DNA of 32,519 nt, taken from contig CAISHO010000117.1 of assembly GCA_903885165.1 (NCBI GenBank), positions 1 to 32,519 on the forward strand. Direction: 5' to 3'. Of this stretch, positions 1-8,275 are shown in pieces. The translations under genes were made by a program, and so were the position numbers. Below the pieces are notes generated by a model, which saw nothing but the letters and a program-made list of their open reading frames with translations, was not told where the DNA came from and did not search any database. The stretch's first letter is position 1. Each line of letters starts with the position of its first letter. The DNA comes from an uncultured Nitrosomonadales bacterium (GTDB lineage: Bacteria; Pseudomonadota; Gammaproteobacteria; Burkholderiales; Gallionellaceae).

Positions 1-153
1 ACGCATCCGAATCCGTCGCAGGCGATGTCGGACGGGCCGAACGCTTTTCCGTTGGGTCATCTTAAGGCCTTGCTCAAGACGTTGATGGTGTTGGACAGTG
101 CCGTCAAACAGCAGGGCTTGATCGAGGAAACAGTCGATCTGAGAAATGTATAG
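1..153 (+). CDS. kdsA: 3-deoxy-8-phosphooctulonate synthase (KDO-8-phosphate synthase), C-terminal end only
   Basis: This is the last 50 codons of a gene that begins outside the window, read in frame 1 to a TAG at 151-153. The peptide starts THPNPSQAMSDGPNAFPL, which matches the C-terminal region of KdsA, where a His-Pro-(Asp/Asn)-Pro stretch is followed by a Ser-Asp-Gly-Pro-Asn segment. KdsA condenses phosphoenolpyruvate with arabinose 5-phosphate in the cytoplasm to make KDO-8-phosphate for the lipopolysaccharide inner core, which indicates a Gram-negative host. It lies 52 bp upstream of eno on the same strand; enolase makes the phosphoenolpyruvate that KdsA uses, and this order is common in proteobacteria. 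The catalytic barrel is not visible here. Confidence 0.85.
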   Translation, partial: THPNPSQAMSDGPNAFPLGHLKALLKTLMVLDSAVKQQGLIEETVDLRNV

Positions 154-196
154 TAATTTTTAAATTATTGATTAATAAGTGTTATTTTATTGTTGA

Positions 197-1489
<1,293 letters not shown>

Positions 1490-1513
1490 GATTTTGTAAA
1501 TGCTGTAAAAATT

Positions 1514-1546
1514 CGCCCCAAGGCTCGCGCCGGGGGCGTTTTTTTT
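1514..1546 (+). terminator. Intrinsic terminator downstream of eno
   Basis: The arm CGCCCC at 1514-1519 pairs with GGGGCG at 1533-1538, and eight T residues follow directly (1539-1546). It lies 25 bp after the eno stop codon, the classic layout of a Rho-independent terminator. It would separate eno from ftsB at least in part. Confidence 0.9.
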
Positions 1547-1599
1547 AATAGGATATTATTGCGCAATGACCTGCGCTGCCTGAGGTTTGCCCTGTTGCT

Positions 1600-1917
1600 A
1601 TGAGATTGATCACCTGGATTTTGATTGTATTGCTGCTTCTGCTGCAATACCCGCTATGGCTGGGTAAAGGCGGCTGGTTGCGCGTATGGGATTTGAACAA
1701 GCAGGTGGCGACGCAGCAGCTAATCAACAGTAAGTCGCAGGAGCGCAATGCCTTGCTGGATGCCGAGGTTCGAGATTTAAAGCAGGGAACGGAGGCGATC
1801 GAAGAGCGCGCGCGTAGCGAGTTGGGCATGATCAAGAGCGACGAATTGTTTTTTTCGGATTACGGACAAGCGGCGAGCAGTGTTGCCGATGCAATAACTC
1901 GGGAGCTTCGTCAATAG
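1600..1917 (+). CDS. ftsB: Cell division protein FtsB (DivIC/septum formation initiator family)
   Basis: The 105-residue protein is the usual size for FtsB. A single N-terminal membrane helix (about residues 3-20, [18 protein letters not shown]) is followed by a short periplasmic coiled coil (about 29-65) and the family's C-terminal pattern [16 protein letters not shown], in which the ARSELGMI segment is highly characteristic. FtsB forms a complex with FtsL and FtsQ at the septum and helps activate FtsWI peptidoglycan synthesis. The position immediately after eno is the conserved location of ftsB in beta- and gammaproteobacteria. It is the last core gene before the accessory polysaccharide region. 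Confidence 0.95.
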   Translation: MRLITWILIVLLLLLQYPLWLGKGGWLRVWDLNKQVATQQLINSKSQERNALLDAEVRDLKQGTEAIEERARSELGMIKSDELFFSDYGQAASSVADAITRELRQ

Positions 1918-1947
1918 TGATGCGCTCCACGCATCGAACAGCCATTC

Positions 1948-2220
1948 AAAATTCAAATCCCAGCCAGGAAAAAAACTGGAATTTGCTGAATTTTTTAGTT
2001 GTCTAGCCTAGCGGTTTCACGTTGAGCCGGCCAATTGTCTGATTTCGCAGCAGATTGCTGCTTCCTGGATGTAAAAAGGCATGACCATTTAATTTAAATT
2101 ACGCCTTATCAATACCTCAGCTATTCCGGTTTCTACCCATGCAAGCCTGATTGAGCGGGTTTGTGGGCCTTTTGCAGGTCTTCACGATAGTCGGCGCCTA
2201 AGCAACGCGACGTAGTTTGT
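1948..2220 (-). repeat. Left copy of a long, diverged inverted repeat (degenerate, partner at 28004-28276)
   Basis: Read on the plus strand, this stretch matches the reverse complement of 28004-28276 over about 270 bp, at roughly three quarters identity by eye. The best-kept blocks are GCCTAGCGGTTTCACGTTGA (about 2013-2032), ATGTAAAAAGGCAT (2069-2082), CCATTTAATTT and CTACCCATGC. On the minus strand, in the frame that is open in the right copy, this copy has in-frame stops and indels that break the frame, so it looks decayed or non-coding. It begins just after ftsB, while the partner ends just before the fumarase gene, so the two bracket the polysaccharide locus. The boundaries are approximate. 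It may be the relic of a mobile element, but no transposase motif could be recognised. Confidence 0.75.
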
Positions 2221-2534
2221 GCACGGTGATCAAAATTTAGCTAACTTGCTGGCGACCATGAATATCCTGGATTTTTTGCTCCACACCGCGCTTGATTGGG
2301 TGGGTGAGCGTTATTGCACTGTGCTCTCCCTTCGCGCCGCACCTTTTTTAGCATCTGCGCACGCTACTGTACTACCTGTCTTTCGATGAATGGGATCACC
2401 TCATAATCTTCTTTTGCAAAGGCAATCAGCCAAAATCACCTCGTACCGGGTAGCGAAAAACTATTTTTATTTCGCCCAACCTGTTTTTCTTATGTTTAAT
2501 TTTGAATTGCTGAATGAGCAGTAATAGAACCGTA
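2221..2534. other. Non-coding stretch between the left repeat and the response regulator
   Basis: No open frame with credible coding character is visible on either strand. The minus-strand frame continuing from the repeat carries stops. There is one weak AT-rich hairpin (GCGAAA at 2453-2458 with TTTCGC at 2470-2475). The stretch is best read as decayed insertion-type sequence followed by the upstream region of the response regulator gene. Confidence 0.5.
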
Positions 2535-2562
2535 TTGAATGTGCTAAAGTGCTGACTATAAC
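2535..2562 (+). promoter_or_regulatory. Possible sigma-70 promoter for the response regulator gene
   Basis: TTGAAT at 2535-2540 and TATAAC at 2557-2562 are separated by 16 bp and lie about 65 bp before the start codon at 2627. Both hexamers differ from consensus, so this is only a candidate. Confidence 0.35.
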
Positions 2563-2626
2563 CATTGAGAGCGTTCTAACTAAATGCATAGGGTAATGGT
2601 AATGATATCTACATTGAGAATGGGTT

Positions 2627-3886
2627 ATGCGGATACTAATTGTTGACGACAACCAAACCATTGTCTTATTACTGAGTTCACTACTGAAAAAGTGGGGACA
2701 TGAAGTGGTGGTAGCAGAAAATGGTGAATTGGCTTGGCAATTGCTCCAGCATGACAAGATTCAGTTTGTCATTAGTGACTGGATGATGCCTTGTATGGAC
2801 GGCGCTACGCTATGTCGCAAGATTCGCGGCGCTGGTTTTCAAGATTATGTATATTTCATAATGATCACCGCAATTGGTAAGAAGGGGGGGATCGTCGAAG
2901 GGATGGAAGCGGGTGCAGATGACTATCTGTCCAAACCATTCGATTCTGAAGAGCTCAGGGTTCGTATTAATGCGGGGTGCAGGCTGTTGCATCTAGAAAG
3001 CGAACTTCTCAATCGTAACAAGCACCTAGCTGTCGCTTATAAGTTACTTAGTCGTGATCTTGAAGCTGCTGCCATCGTGCAGCGGAATCTGCTTCCGGAT
3101 CGCGCCGCCACGTTTGGACACGCACAGTTTGACTGGCTATTTGTCCCGACTTCCTTTGTGGCCGGCGATATTCTGGATTATTTCCGGATTATGGATCATC
3201 ATGTGGCTTTCTATCAATTGGATGTGTCAGGGCATGGTGTTCCTTCTGCGATGCTTTCCGTCACTCTATCCAAATTCCTACAACCTGAGCTTGTCGTCGT
3301 CGATCAATCGACGAAATTTAGTGAAAAATCATTGACCGGGCTTTCTTTATTTCCGCCAGAAAAGACGGTTTCTGAATTAAATACTTCATTTCTTTCAGGG
3401 GTTAATGGCGATTTTTATTTTACGATGGTATATGCCATATTGAATTTGAAAACGGGTGAGTTAACATTCTGTCAGGCAGGTCATCCTAACCCCATATTTA
3501 TGCCTGAGGGTGGGGCAGCAAGACTGGTCGGGGGAGGAGGATTTCCTGTGGGATTGCTGCCGGAAGCTGAGTATGAGTCATGTAGTATTGTGATGAGAAA
3601 TAAAGACCGTTTCTTTCTGTATTCTGATGGTATCGTTGATTGCGAATGCGCTGTTGACGGTGAGATTTTTGGTGAAGAAAGACTCATCAAATTTATTGAA
3701 GATTCTCGGTTAAGTCCCGTTACGGATTTGAATGCCGCTCTCAAGTCAGTGCTGATCGCTTGGCGGGGCGGTGAAACGTTTGAAGATGACATCTCGTTTC
3801 TTGCTGTGGAGCTGAACTCAAGAAGAATGCAGCAGGGACGGAGTGAGGTGTCGATGAACTCGGATGATATTGAGCGGAGATGCTAG
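2627..3886 (+). CDS. Response regulator with C-terminal PP2C (SpoIIE/RsbU-type) serine phosphatase
   Basis: The 419-residue protein has two domains. Residues 1-120 form a receiver domain with the acidic pair D7-D8, the phosphoacceptor D51 in VISDWMMPCMDG, T81 and K103 in LSKPF. A helical linker (about 120-150) leads to a PP2C-type phosphatase domain (about 165-395) that keeps its metal-binding acidic residues: D181 (AGDILDYF), D199 (DVSGHG), D334 (YSDGIVD) and D387-D388 (EDDISFLAV). Such proteins dephosphorylate a STAS-domain anti-anti-sigma factor when their receiver is phosphorylated. A STAS protein (6227) and a RsbW-like ATPase (6628) are encoded nearby, which makes a partner-switching role likely. 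No histidine kinase is in the window. The Shine-Dalgarno is weak (TTGAGA upstream). Confidence 0.9.
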   Translation: MRILIVDDNQTIVLLLSSLLKKWGHEVVVAENGELAWQLLQHDKIQFVISDWMMPCMDGATLCRKIRGAGFQDYVYFIMITAIGKKGGIVEGMEAGADDYLSKPFDSEELRVRINAGCRLLHLESELLNRNKHLAVAYKLLSRDLEAAAIVQRNLLPDRAATFGHAQFDWLFVPTSFVAGDILDYFRIMDHHVAFYQLDVSGHGVPSAMLSVTLSKFLQPELVVVDQSTKFSEKSLTGLSLFPPEKTVSELNTSFLSGVNGDFYFTMVYAILNLKTGELTFCQAGHPNPIFMPEGGAARLVGGGGFPVGLLPEAEYESCSIVMRNKDRFFLYSDGIVDCECAVDGEIFGEERLIKFIEDSRLSPVTDLNAALKSVLIAWRGGETFEDDISFLAVELNSRRMQQGRSEVSMNSDDIERRC

Positions 3887-3941
3887 GAGTTTAGTCGTGA
3901 AAATGACGTATATTCTGAATTTTCAGATGGCATGCTTTGAT

Positions 3942-3958
3942 TGGGCGCGTCGTATGCC
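3942..3958 (+). promoter_or_regulatory. Candidate sigma-54 (RpoN) promoter upstream of the sugar transferase operon
   Basis: The 17-base element TGGGCGCGTCGTATGCC carries the invariant GG (3944-3945) and GC (3956-3957) with exactly 10 bases between them. Nine of the 13 informative consensus positions (YTGGCACG-N4-TTGCW) match. It sits about 60 bp before the start codon at 4018, in the only sizeable gap between the regulator and the operon. RpoN control of EPS loci is known in related exosortase systems, but the match here is imperfect. Confidence 0.35.
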
Positions 3959-4017
3959 GTAGTATCATCTGCAACAAGCTGCTTTGTTTAAAAACAATAT
4001 TTGCGGGGATGATCTTG

Positions 4018-4770
4018 ATGTCTACTAAACACTATGACCCATGGCATGACGTCGAATTGCTCAATGACGTCATGAACAAATTCGAGAGTCGGCAATCAGG
4101 CTTTGCCAGGCTGCAATTTCTAATACGCATGGCTGTGAAGCGCTTCGTTTGGACTGTCACGATAGGATCGACTTATTTTATTAAACGCGTGCTTGATGTG
4201 GTTGTATCATTATTAGCGCTGATCATGCTCTCGCCGCTGTTTTTAATTACTTGGCTGGCAATCAAAGTCGAAGATCCAGGCCCGTCAATCTATATTCAAA
4301 ATCGTATCGGGAAATGGGGAAAAACCTTTGCGATGTACAAATTCCGATCCATGGTGATGAATGCAGATGCTCTTAAGGATCAACTGTTGAAGCAAAATGA
4401 GTCGGAAGCCGGGGTGATTTTCAAAATGAAAAACGATCCTCGTATCACTCGCACCGGAAAAATTATTCGAAAATTGTCTATCGATGAGTTGCCACAACTT
4501 GTCAATGTACTAAAGGGCGATATGTCTTTGGTCGGCCCCAGACCTCCTGTGCAACGTGAAGTTGACGAATACAGCATAGCGCACAGGATGCGTCTCGAAG
4601 TGACGCCAGGTATCACCTGTCTGTGGCAAATCGGTGGGCGATCAGATATCGATTTTGAGGGGCAGGTCAGGCTGGATGTGCAGTACATCCGGGAACGCAG
4701 GTTCCTTAAAGATGTTTTGATACTGCTGAAAACAGTTCCGGCTGTGCTGTTGGGGAAAGGGGCTTACTGA
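4018..4770 (+). CDS. Undecaprenyl-phosphate sugar phosphotransferase (monotopic phosphoglycosyltransferase)
   Basis: This 250-residue protein belongs to the bacterial sugar transferase family (PF02397), which starts polysaccharide repeat units by moving a sugar-1-phosphate from a nucleotide sugar to undecaprenyl phosphate at the inner membrane. The re-entrant membrane helix spans about residues 56-84 after an unusual N-terminal extension of about 55 residues. All key motifs are present: KFRSM (108-112), the catalytic D156-E157 in SIDELPQ, GDMSLVGPRPP (168-177), and the C-terminal TPGITCLWQ and GRSD segments. The start at 4018 is chosen because GCGGGGAT lies just upstream with good spacing; the frame is open further upstream to 3937, but without a better ribosome site. 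Its stop overlaps the next start (TGATG). It is the only one of three PGT-like domains in this locus with the catalytic pair intact. Confidence 0.92.
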   Translation: MSTKHYDPWHDVELLNDVMNKFESRQSGFARLQFLIRMAVKRFVWTVTIGSTYFIKRVLDVVVSLLALIMLSPLFLITWLAIKVEDPGPSIYIQNRIGKWGKTFAMYKFRSMVMNADALKDQLLKQNESEAGVIFKMKNDPRITRTGKIIRKLSIDELPQLVNVLKGDMSLVGPRPPVQREVDEYSIAHRMRLEVTPGITCLWQIGGRSDIDFEGQVRLDVQYIRERRFLKDVLILLKTVPAVLLGKGAY

Positions 4771-6230
4771 TGTCAGAACGAGCTGAGGCAAATGAAACAA
4801 GAATAACGAGAGCACTGTTGCTCGATACGGGTAAGGGGGAGGCGCTTGCACCCTTCCTTGAGAAATGTGCTGCTGGCATGCTGTCGATAGGGACTAAGCC
4901 TGTTGTCCAAATATGGATGGAGGTACTGGCCGATGCTGGTGTAAATGAAGTAATGCTGTTGCTGACTCATGTTCCAGAACAAGTTCGTTCGTTTTTGGGT
5001 TCAGGGGAGCGCTGGGGGATTAAAGTAAGTTTTGCAATTGTACGGGAGGATATTCCACTCGGACAAAAAATCGCTCATGCGAGAGAATTCATTAAAGCCG
5101 GCACGTTCATTGCTGAGCTAAATGTGGTGCCATTGGAGGGATTTATAGCCTGGCTTACACAGGCGGCTCTGTGCGGAAGTGAAACCTTAGCTTGTTTTCC
5201 TGAAATGGAAAAACAGCTTGAGGCATTGATTAAAGATGGTTTTTTAAGCGAGGCAGGTCAATACACTCTCAGCTTGCCAGAGCTTGATACTTTCGGAAAA
5301 AATATCTATCGGATAATTGATGGGCCAGATGAACTTTGGCAAATCAATATGGATATGTTTAGTGCTGAGGTGGTAGATACACATCGCGCTGGATTCGAGA
5401 ACGAGAAGGGCGTATTTATATGCCGAAATTCACGATTTCATCAAACTGTTAAATTGAATTCGCCCTGTATTGTCGGGGAGAACTCGATTTTTAGTGAACG
5501 TATACAGATAGGTCCTAATGCGATTTTAGGTAACAACATGTTTGCAGATGTGGGCTCTTCTATCAGGAATAGCGTTGTTTTTGATCATACCTTTATCGGC
5601 TCATATATGGAACTTGACAGGGTAATTGCATCAGGTCGGGTGTTGTACAGTATGGATAGTAAAATGTATATTCATCTTGATGATCCTCTGCTGGTTGCAG
5701 ACATAGAAAGCGGTGGCGGCAGTCTCTCATCCCTACTTCAGCGACTGGTCGCCGCGCTTATTCTTGTGATCCTGTTCGTTCCTGTGATGGTTCGTGCTTT
5801 GATTTTGAAAGCGACAGGAAAACCTGTCTGGTTGAAAGAAAAGCTGATACTTGAGGTAGGATTATCCTTGGATGGTCAGCGGGAATTCAGGGAACTGACG
5901 GTGACTTCATTAGCGGTTAAAAATCCTTCATGGCGTAAAATTTTTTGGATATGGCAGGTTGTTCTGGGTGCGATTGCGCTGACTGGCATCATGCCGAGAA
6001 TGACGCGTGCAGACAGATTGCCGGACTGGACTTCAGATGTCGTCTGGGTGGCTCCTGGTGTTGTGACGTTAGCGGATGTAACCGGGGTTTCCCGAGCTGG
6101 TTCGGATAGTGAGGATGTGTTGATTGCAGATGCTTATTATCAATCTACTACAAAGAGTGGCTTGGATCTGCAATTACTATGGAGATGGATAGCTTTGTTA
6201 TTTAAGTGCGATGAAAGGGAGGATGTATGA
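4770..6230 (+). CDS. Degenerate nucleotidyltransferase / left-handed beta-helix / sugar-transferase-like fusion protein
   Basis: This 486-residue protein appears to be a fusion of worn-down enzyme domains. Residues 13-125 follow a sugar nucleotidyltransferase (compare TKPVVQIWMEVLADAGVNEV), but the LAAGxGTRxxP nucleotide loop is replaced by LLDTGKGEALAP and the following KP by AG. Residues about 212-285 show hexapeptide-type repeats (SPCIVGENSIF, IQIGPNAILGNN). Residues about 320-480 align to a phosphoglycosyltransferase: a hydrophobic helix (325-345), GKPVWLKEKLI in place of the usual GPVFFxQxRxG, and APGVVTLADVTG in place of PGITGLWQVSG. KFRSM and the catalytic DELPQ motif are missing. It is translationally coupled to the intact PGT before it and to the STAS gene after it. 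A scaffold or regulatory role is an inference; it could still act on an unknown substrate. Confidence 0.8.
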   Translation: MSERAEANETRITRALLLDTGKGEALAPFLEKCAAGMLSIGTKPVVQIWMEVLADAGVNEVMLLLTHVPEQVRSFLGSGERWGIKVSFAIVREDIPLGQKIAHAREFIKAGTFIAELNVVPLEGFIAWLTQAALCGSETLACFPEMEKQLEALIKDGFLSEAGQYTLSLPELDTFGKNIYRIIDGPDELWQINMDMFSAEVVDTHRAGFENEKGVFICRNSRFHQTVKLNSPCIVGENSIFSERIQIGPNAILGNNMFADVGSSIRNSVVFDHTFIGSYMELDRVIASGRVLYSMDSKMYIHLDDPLLVADIESGGGSLSSLLQRLVAALILVILFVPVMVRALILKATGKPVWLKEKLILEVGLSLDGQREFRELTVTSLAVKNPSWRKIFWIWQVVLGAIALTGIMPRMTRADRLPDWTSDVVWVAPGVVTLADVTGVSRAGSDSEDVLIADAYYQSTTKSGLDLQLLWRWIALLFKCDEREDV

Positions 6231-6556
6231 CTGAATATTTCAAACAGGAACAAATTGGTGACACTTTGGTATTGCGTCTGCAAGGACGTATGGATGCACA
6301 AGCCGTTTCGGAAATGAAAGAGGAGTTTAAAAATATTTCAGGGAAATATGTGCTGGCCAATCTGGCTGATGTCAGCTTTCTGGATTCCTCTGCCCTGGGA
6401 CTGATTGTTTCCACCCTGCGCCGTATTCGAGAAAATGATGGTGAGTTAGCCTTGTGCTGCCTTACTCCTCGAGTACGCACCATTTTTGAGCTGACTCGAT
6501 TGCACAAGGTGTTTCATATTTATGCAACTGAAGCACTGGCTTTGGCGGCACATTGA
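6227..6556 (+). CDS. STAS-domain anti-sigma factor antagonist (RsbV/SpoIIAA-like)
   Basis: This 109-residue cytoplasmic protein is a single STAS domain. The hallmark SFLDSSALGLIVSTLRRI (about 50-67) contains the D53-S54-S55 site where family members are phosphorylated by a RsbW-type kinase and dephosphorylated by a PP2C phosphatase. It overlaps the preceding fusion gene by four bases (ATGA) and is followed, after a 71-bp gap, by the RsbW-like gene. With the response regulator-phosphatase at 2627 this completes a partner-switching set. The output is unknown: no sigma factor is in the window, so the target may be an enzyme or another protein of the polysaccharide pathway. Confidence 0.92.
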   Translation: MTEYFKQEQIGDTLVLRLQGRMDAQAVSEMKEEFKNISGKYVLANLADVSFLDSSALGLIVSTLRRIRENDGELALCCLTPRVRTIFELTRLHKVFHIYATEALALAAH

Positions 6557-6627
6557 CTTTCGGGCGCGGCTTAGTTGCGGGTGGCTACAGGCGCAGATAG
6601 TGGAGTTTTTTACGAAAAAATAATTTT

Positions 6628-7131
6628 ATGATGTGTTCAAATTCTGAATTATTCGTTATGCCGGAACAGATGCATGCCGCTGATATAGTTGGCAGTGTAC
6701 GCATTCCAGCGACTTTAAGTGCTGTTCGTTTGCTCTGCGATGTAGTCACAGATGCTGCAATGCAGCTATGTGATGATGCTGAATTTTCCGCTCTACTAGA
6801 AATTGCTGCCGCTGAAGCCGCAAATAATATTGTTATTCACGGCTATTGCGATAACCCGGGAGGTTGGATTCATCTTGAAATTAAATCGACCCCCAGTTAT
6901 GTGTGCCTTATCCTGAACGACGGTGCGCCATACTTTGACCCGCTTGCGAATTCCCCAGCGGAAGACACGCCCGTAGCGTGTACTTCAGCTACAGATTCTA
7001 GTATGGGTATGGGTGTCTTTATTTTCAAAGATGCGATGGATTGTATCCGCTACCGGATGCTTGATAAAGGTAATCAATTGCTTATGTATAAGCTCATTCC
7101 CAATAAAACTGTAAAAGAGGTGATGGCATGA
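6628..7131 (+). CDS. RsbW-like anti-sigma factor / serine kinase (HATPase_c domain)
   Basis: This 167-residue protein has a single GHKL-type ATPase domain. The N-box is visible as AAAEAANNIVIHGY (E63, N66, N67), the G1 box as LNDGAPYFDP (D98-G99), and the glycine-rich G2 region as GMGVFIFKDAMD (about 127-138). This is the layout of RsbW/SpoIIAB-type proteins, which phosphorylate a STAS partner on serine and bind either that partner or a target. The stop overlaps the nucleotidyltransferase start (ATGA). The start is uncertain: no Shine-Dalgarno lies close to 6628, ATG codons follow at 6631 and 6658, and the gap from the STAS gene is 71 bp, so its translation may be less efficient than its neighbours'. 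Confidence 0.88.
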   Translation: MMCSNSELFVMPEQMHAADIVGSVRIPATLSAVRLLCDVVTDAAMQLCDDAEFSALLEIAAAEAANNIVIHGYCDNPGGWIHLEIKSTPSYVCLILNDGAPYFDPLANSPAEDTPVACTSATDSSMGMGVFIFKDAMDCIRYRMLDKGNQLLMYKLIPNKTVKEVMA

Positions 7132-8273
7132 AGGCGATGATACTTGCCGCAGGCAAGGGTACCAGGGTGCAACCCATAACCCATGAGATCCCCAAACCAA
7201 TGATCCCTGTGATCAATCAACCCGTGATGGAATTGATTATTCAGCATATGAAGTCACATGACTTTACGGATTTTGTCGTCAATGTCAGTCACCTGGCACA
7301 CCTGATTGAAGATTATTTTCAGGACGGCAGTCGCCTGGGGGTGCAGATGGCATTCTCATGGGAAGGATACTTTAAGGATGATGAGTGGGTTGGTGATGCG
7401 ATTGGTTCTGCTGGTGGCATGAGGTTAATTCAAGATCGTTTCGGATTTTTTGATCAGACTTTTGCAGTGCTTTGTGGCGATGCGGTGATTGATGTCGATT
7501 TTACTCGTGCGCTGGAACTTCACCGTGAAAATGGCGCAATGGCAACTATCATTCTGAAGCGAGTGCCTAAGAGTGAGGTGTCAAGTTATGGTGTCGTGCT
7601 GACAGATGAGGACGGTCGCATTGTTTCATTTCAGGAAAAGCCCACTGCGGAAGAGGCCAAGAGTGACCTCGTTAATACGGGGATTTACCTGTTTGAACCT
7701 GAAATTTTCAACTTTATACCGAAGGACTGCATTTACGATATCGGTTCTGACCTGTTCCCTGCATTAGTTGCCGCCGCCGTGCCATTTTATGGCGTTGAGT
7801 TGCCATTTCAGTGGATCGATATCGGTAAAACGCCAGACTTGTGGAACGCCACCAGTATGGCATTGCAGGGTCAAATACATGGATTTTCTATGCCGGGTAC
7901 TGAATTAAGTCCCGGTATATGGGTGGGTACTAATACGCGTATCGATGAAAGAGCAATTTTGACCGCCCCGCTTTATATAGGCGGCTCTACGGTTATTGAA
8001 GCAGGGGCGGTTCTGCGTGGCCCCTGTGTCATACAATCAGGAAGTATGATTGAGTCCGGTGCTGTCATTGAAAAAAGTCTGATATGGCATCACACCAGAA
8101 TTTCCGGCATTGCGAATATTTCGGAAAAAATTATTTTTGGAAATCACTGCATAGACTTTGATGGTGATGCTGTTAATCTTGCCGCAGGAGGCTTTGATTG
8201 GCTTATCGCGGATCGACGCAGCATTCGTACGGACAATCCCTTAGATATTGATGGAATTATGCCTAGGAAATGA
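7128..8273 (+). CDS. Sugar-1-phosphate nucleotidyltransferase with left-handed beta-helix domain
   Basis: This 381-residue protein has an intact N-terminal nucleotidyltransferase domain (1-240): LAAGKGTRVQPIT at residues 6-18 followed by PKPM, the acidic LCGDAVID segment (about 115-122) and FQEKP (about 168-172). A C-terminal hexapeptide left-handed helix follows (about 255-345; GIWVGTNTRIDERAIL, PLYIGGSTVIEAGAVL). The architecture matches mannose-1-phosphate guanylyltransferase-like and glucose-1-phosphate thymidylyl/uridylyltransferase-like proteins, which make the activated sugar for polysaccharide synthesis. The exact nucleotide and sugar cannot be set from sequence alone. It contrasts with the degenerate version at 4770. 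It overlaps its neighbours on both sides and is part of the same operon. Confidence 0.88.
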   Translation: MKAMILAAGKGTRVQPITHEIPKPMIPVINQPVMELIIQHMKSHDFTDFVVNVSHLAHLIEDYFQDGSRLGVQMAFSWEGYFKDDEWVGDAIGSAGGMRLIQDRFGFFDQTFAVLCGDAVIDVDFTRALELHRENGAMATIILKRVPKSEVSSYGVVLTDEDGRIVSFQEKPTAEEAKSDLVNTGIYLFEPEIFNFIPKDCIYDIGSDLFPALVAAAVPFYGVELPFQWIDIGKTPDLWNATSMALQGQIHGFSMPGTELSPGIWVGTNTRIDERAILTAPLYIGGSTVIEAGAVLRGPCVIQSGSMIESGAVIEKSLIWHHTRISGIANISEKIIFGNHCIDFDGDAVNLAAGGFDWLIADRRSIRTDNPLDIDGIMPRK

Positions 8274-8275
8274 TC

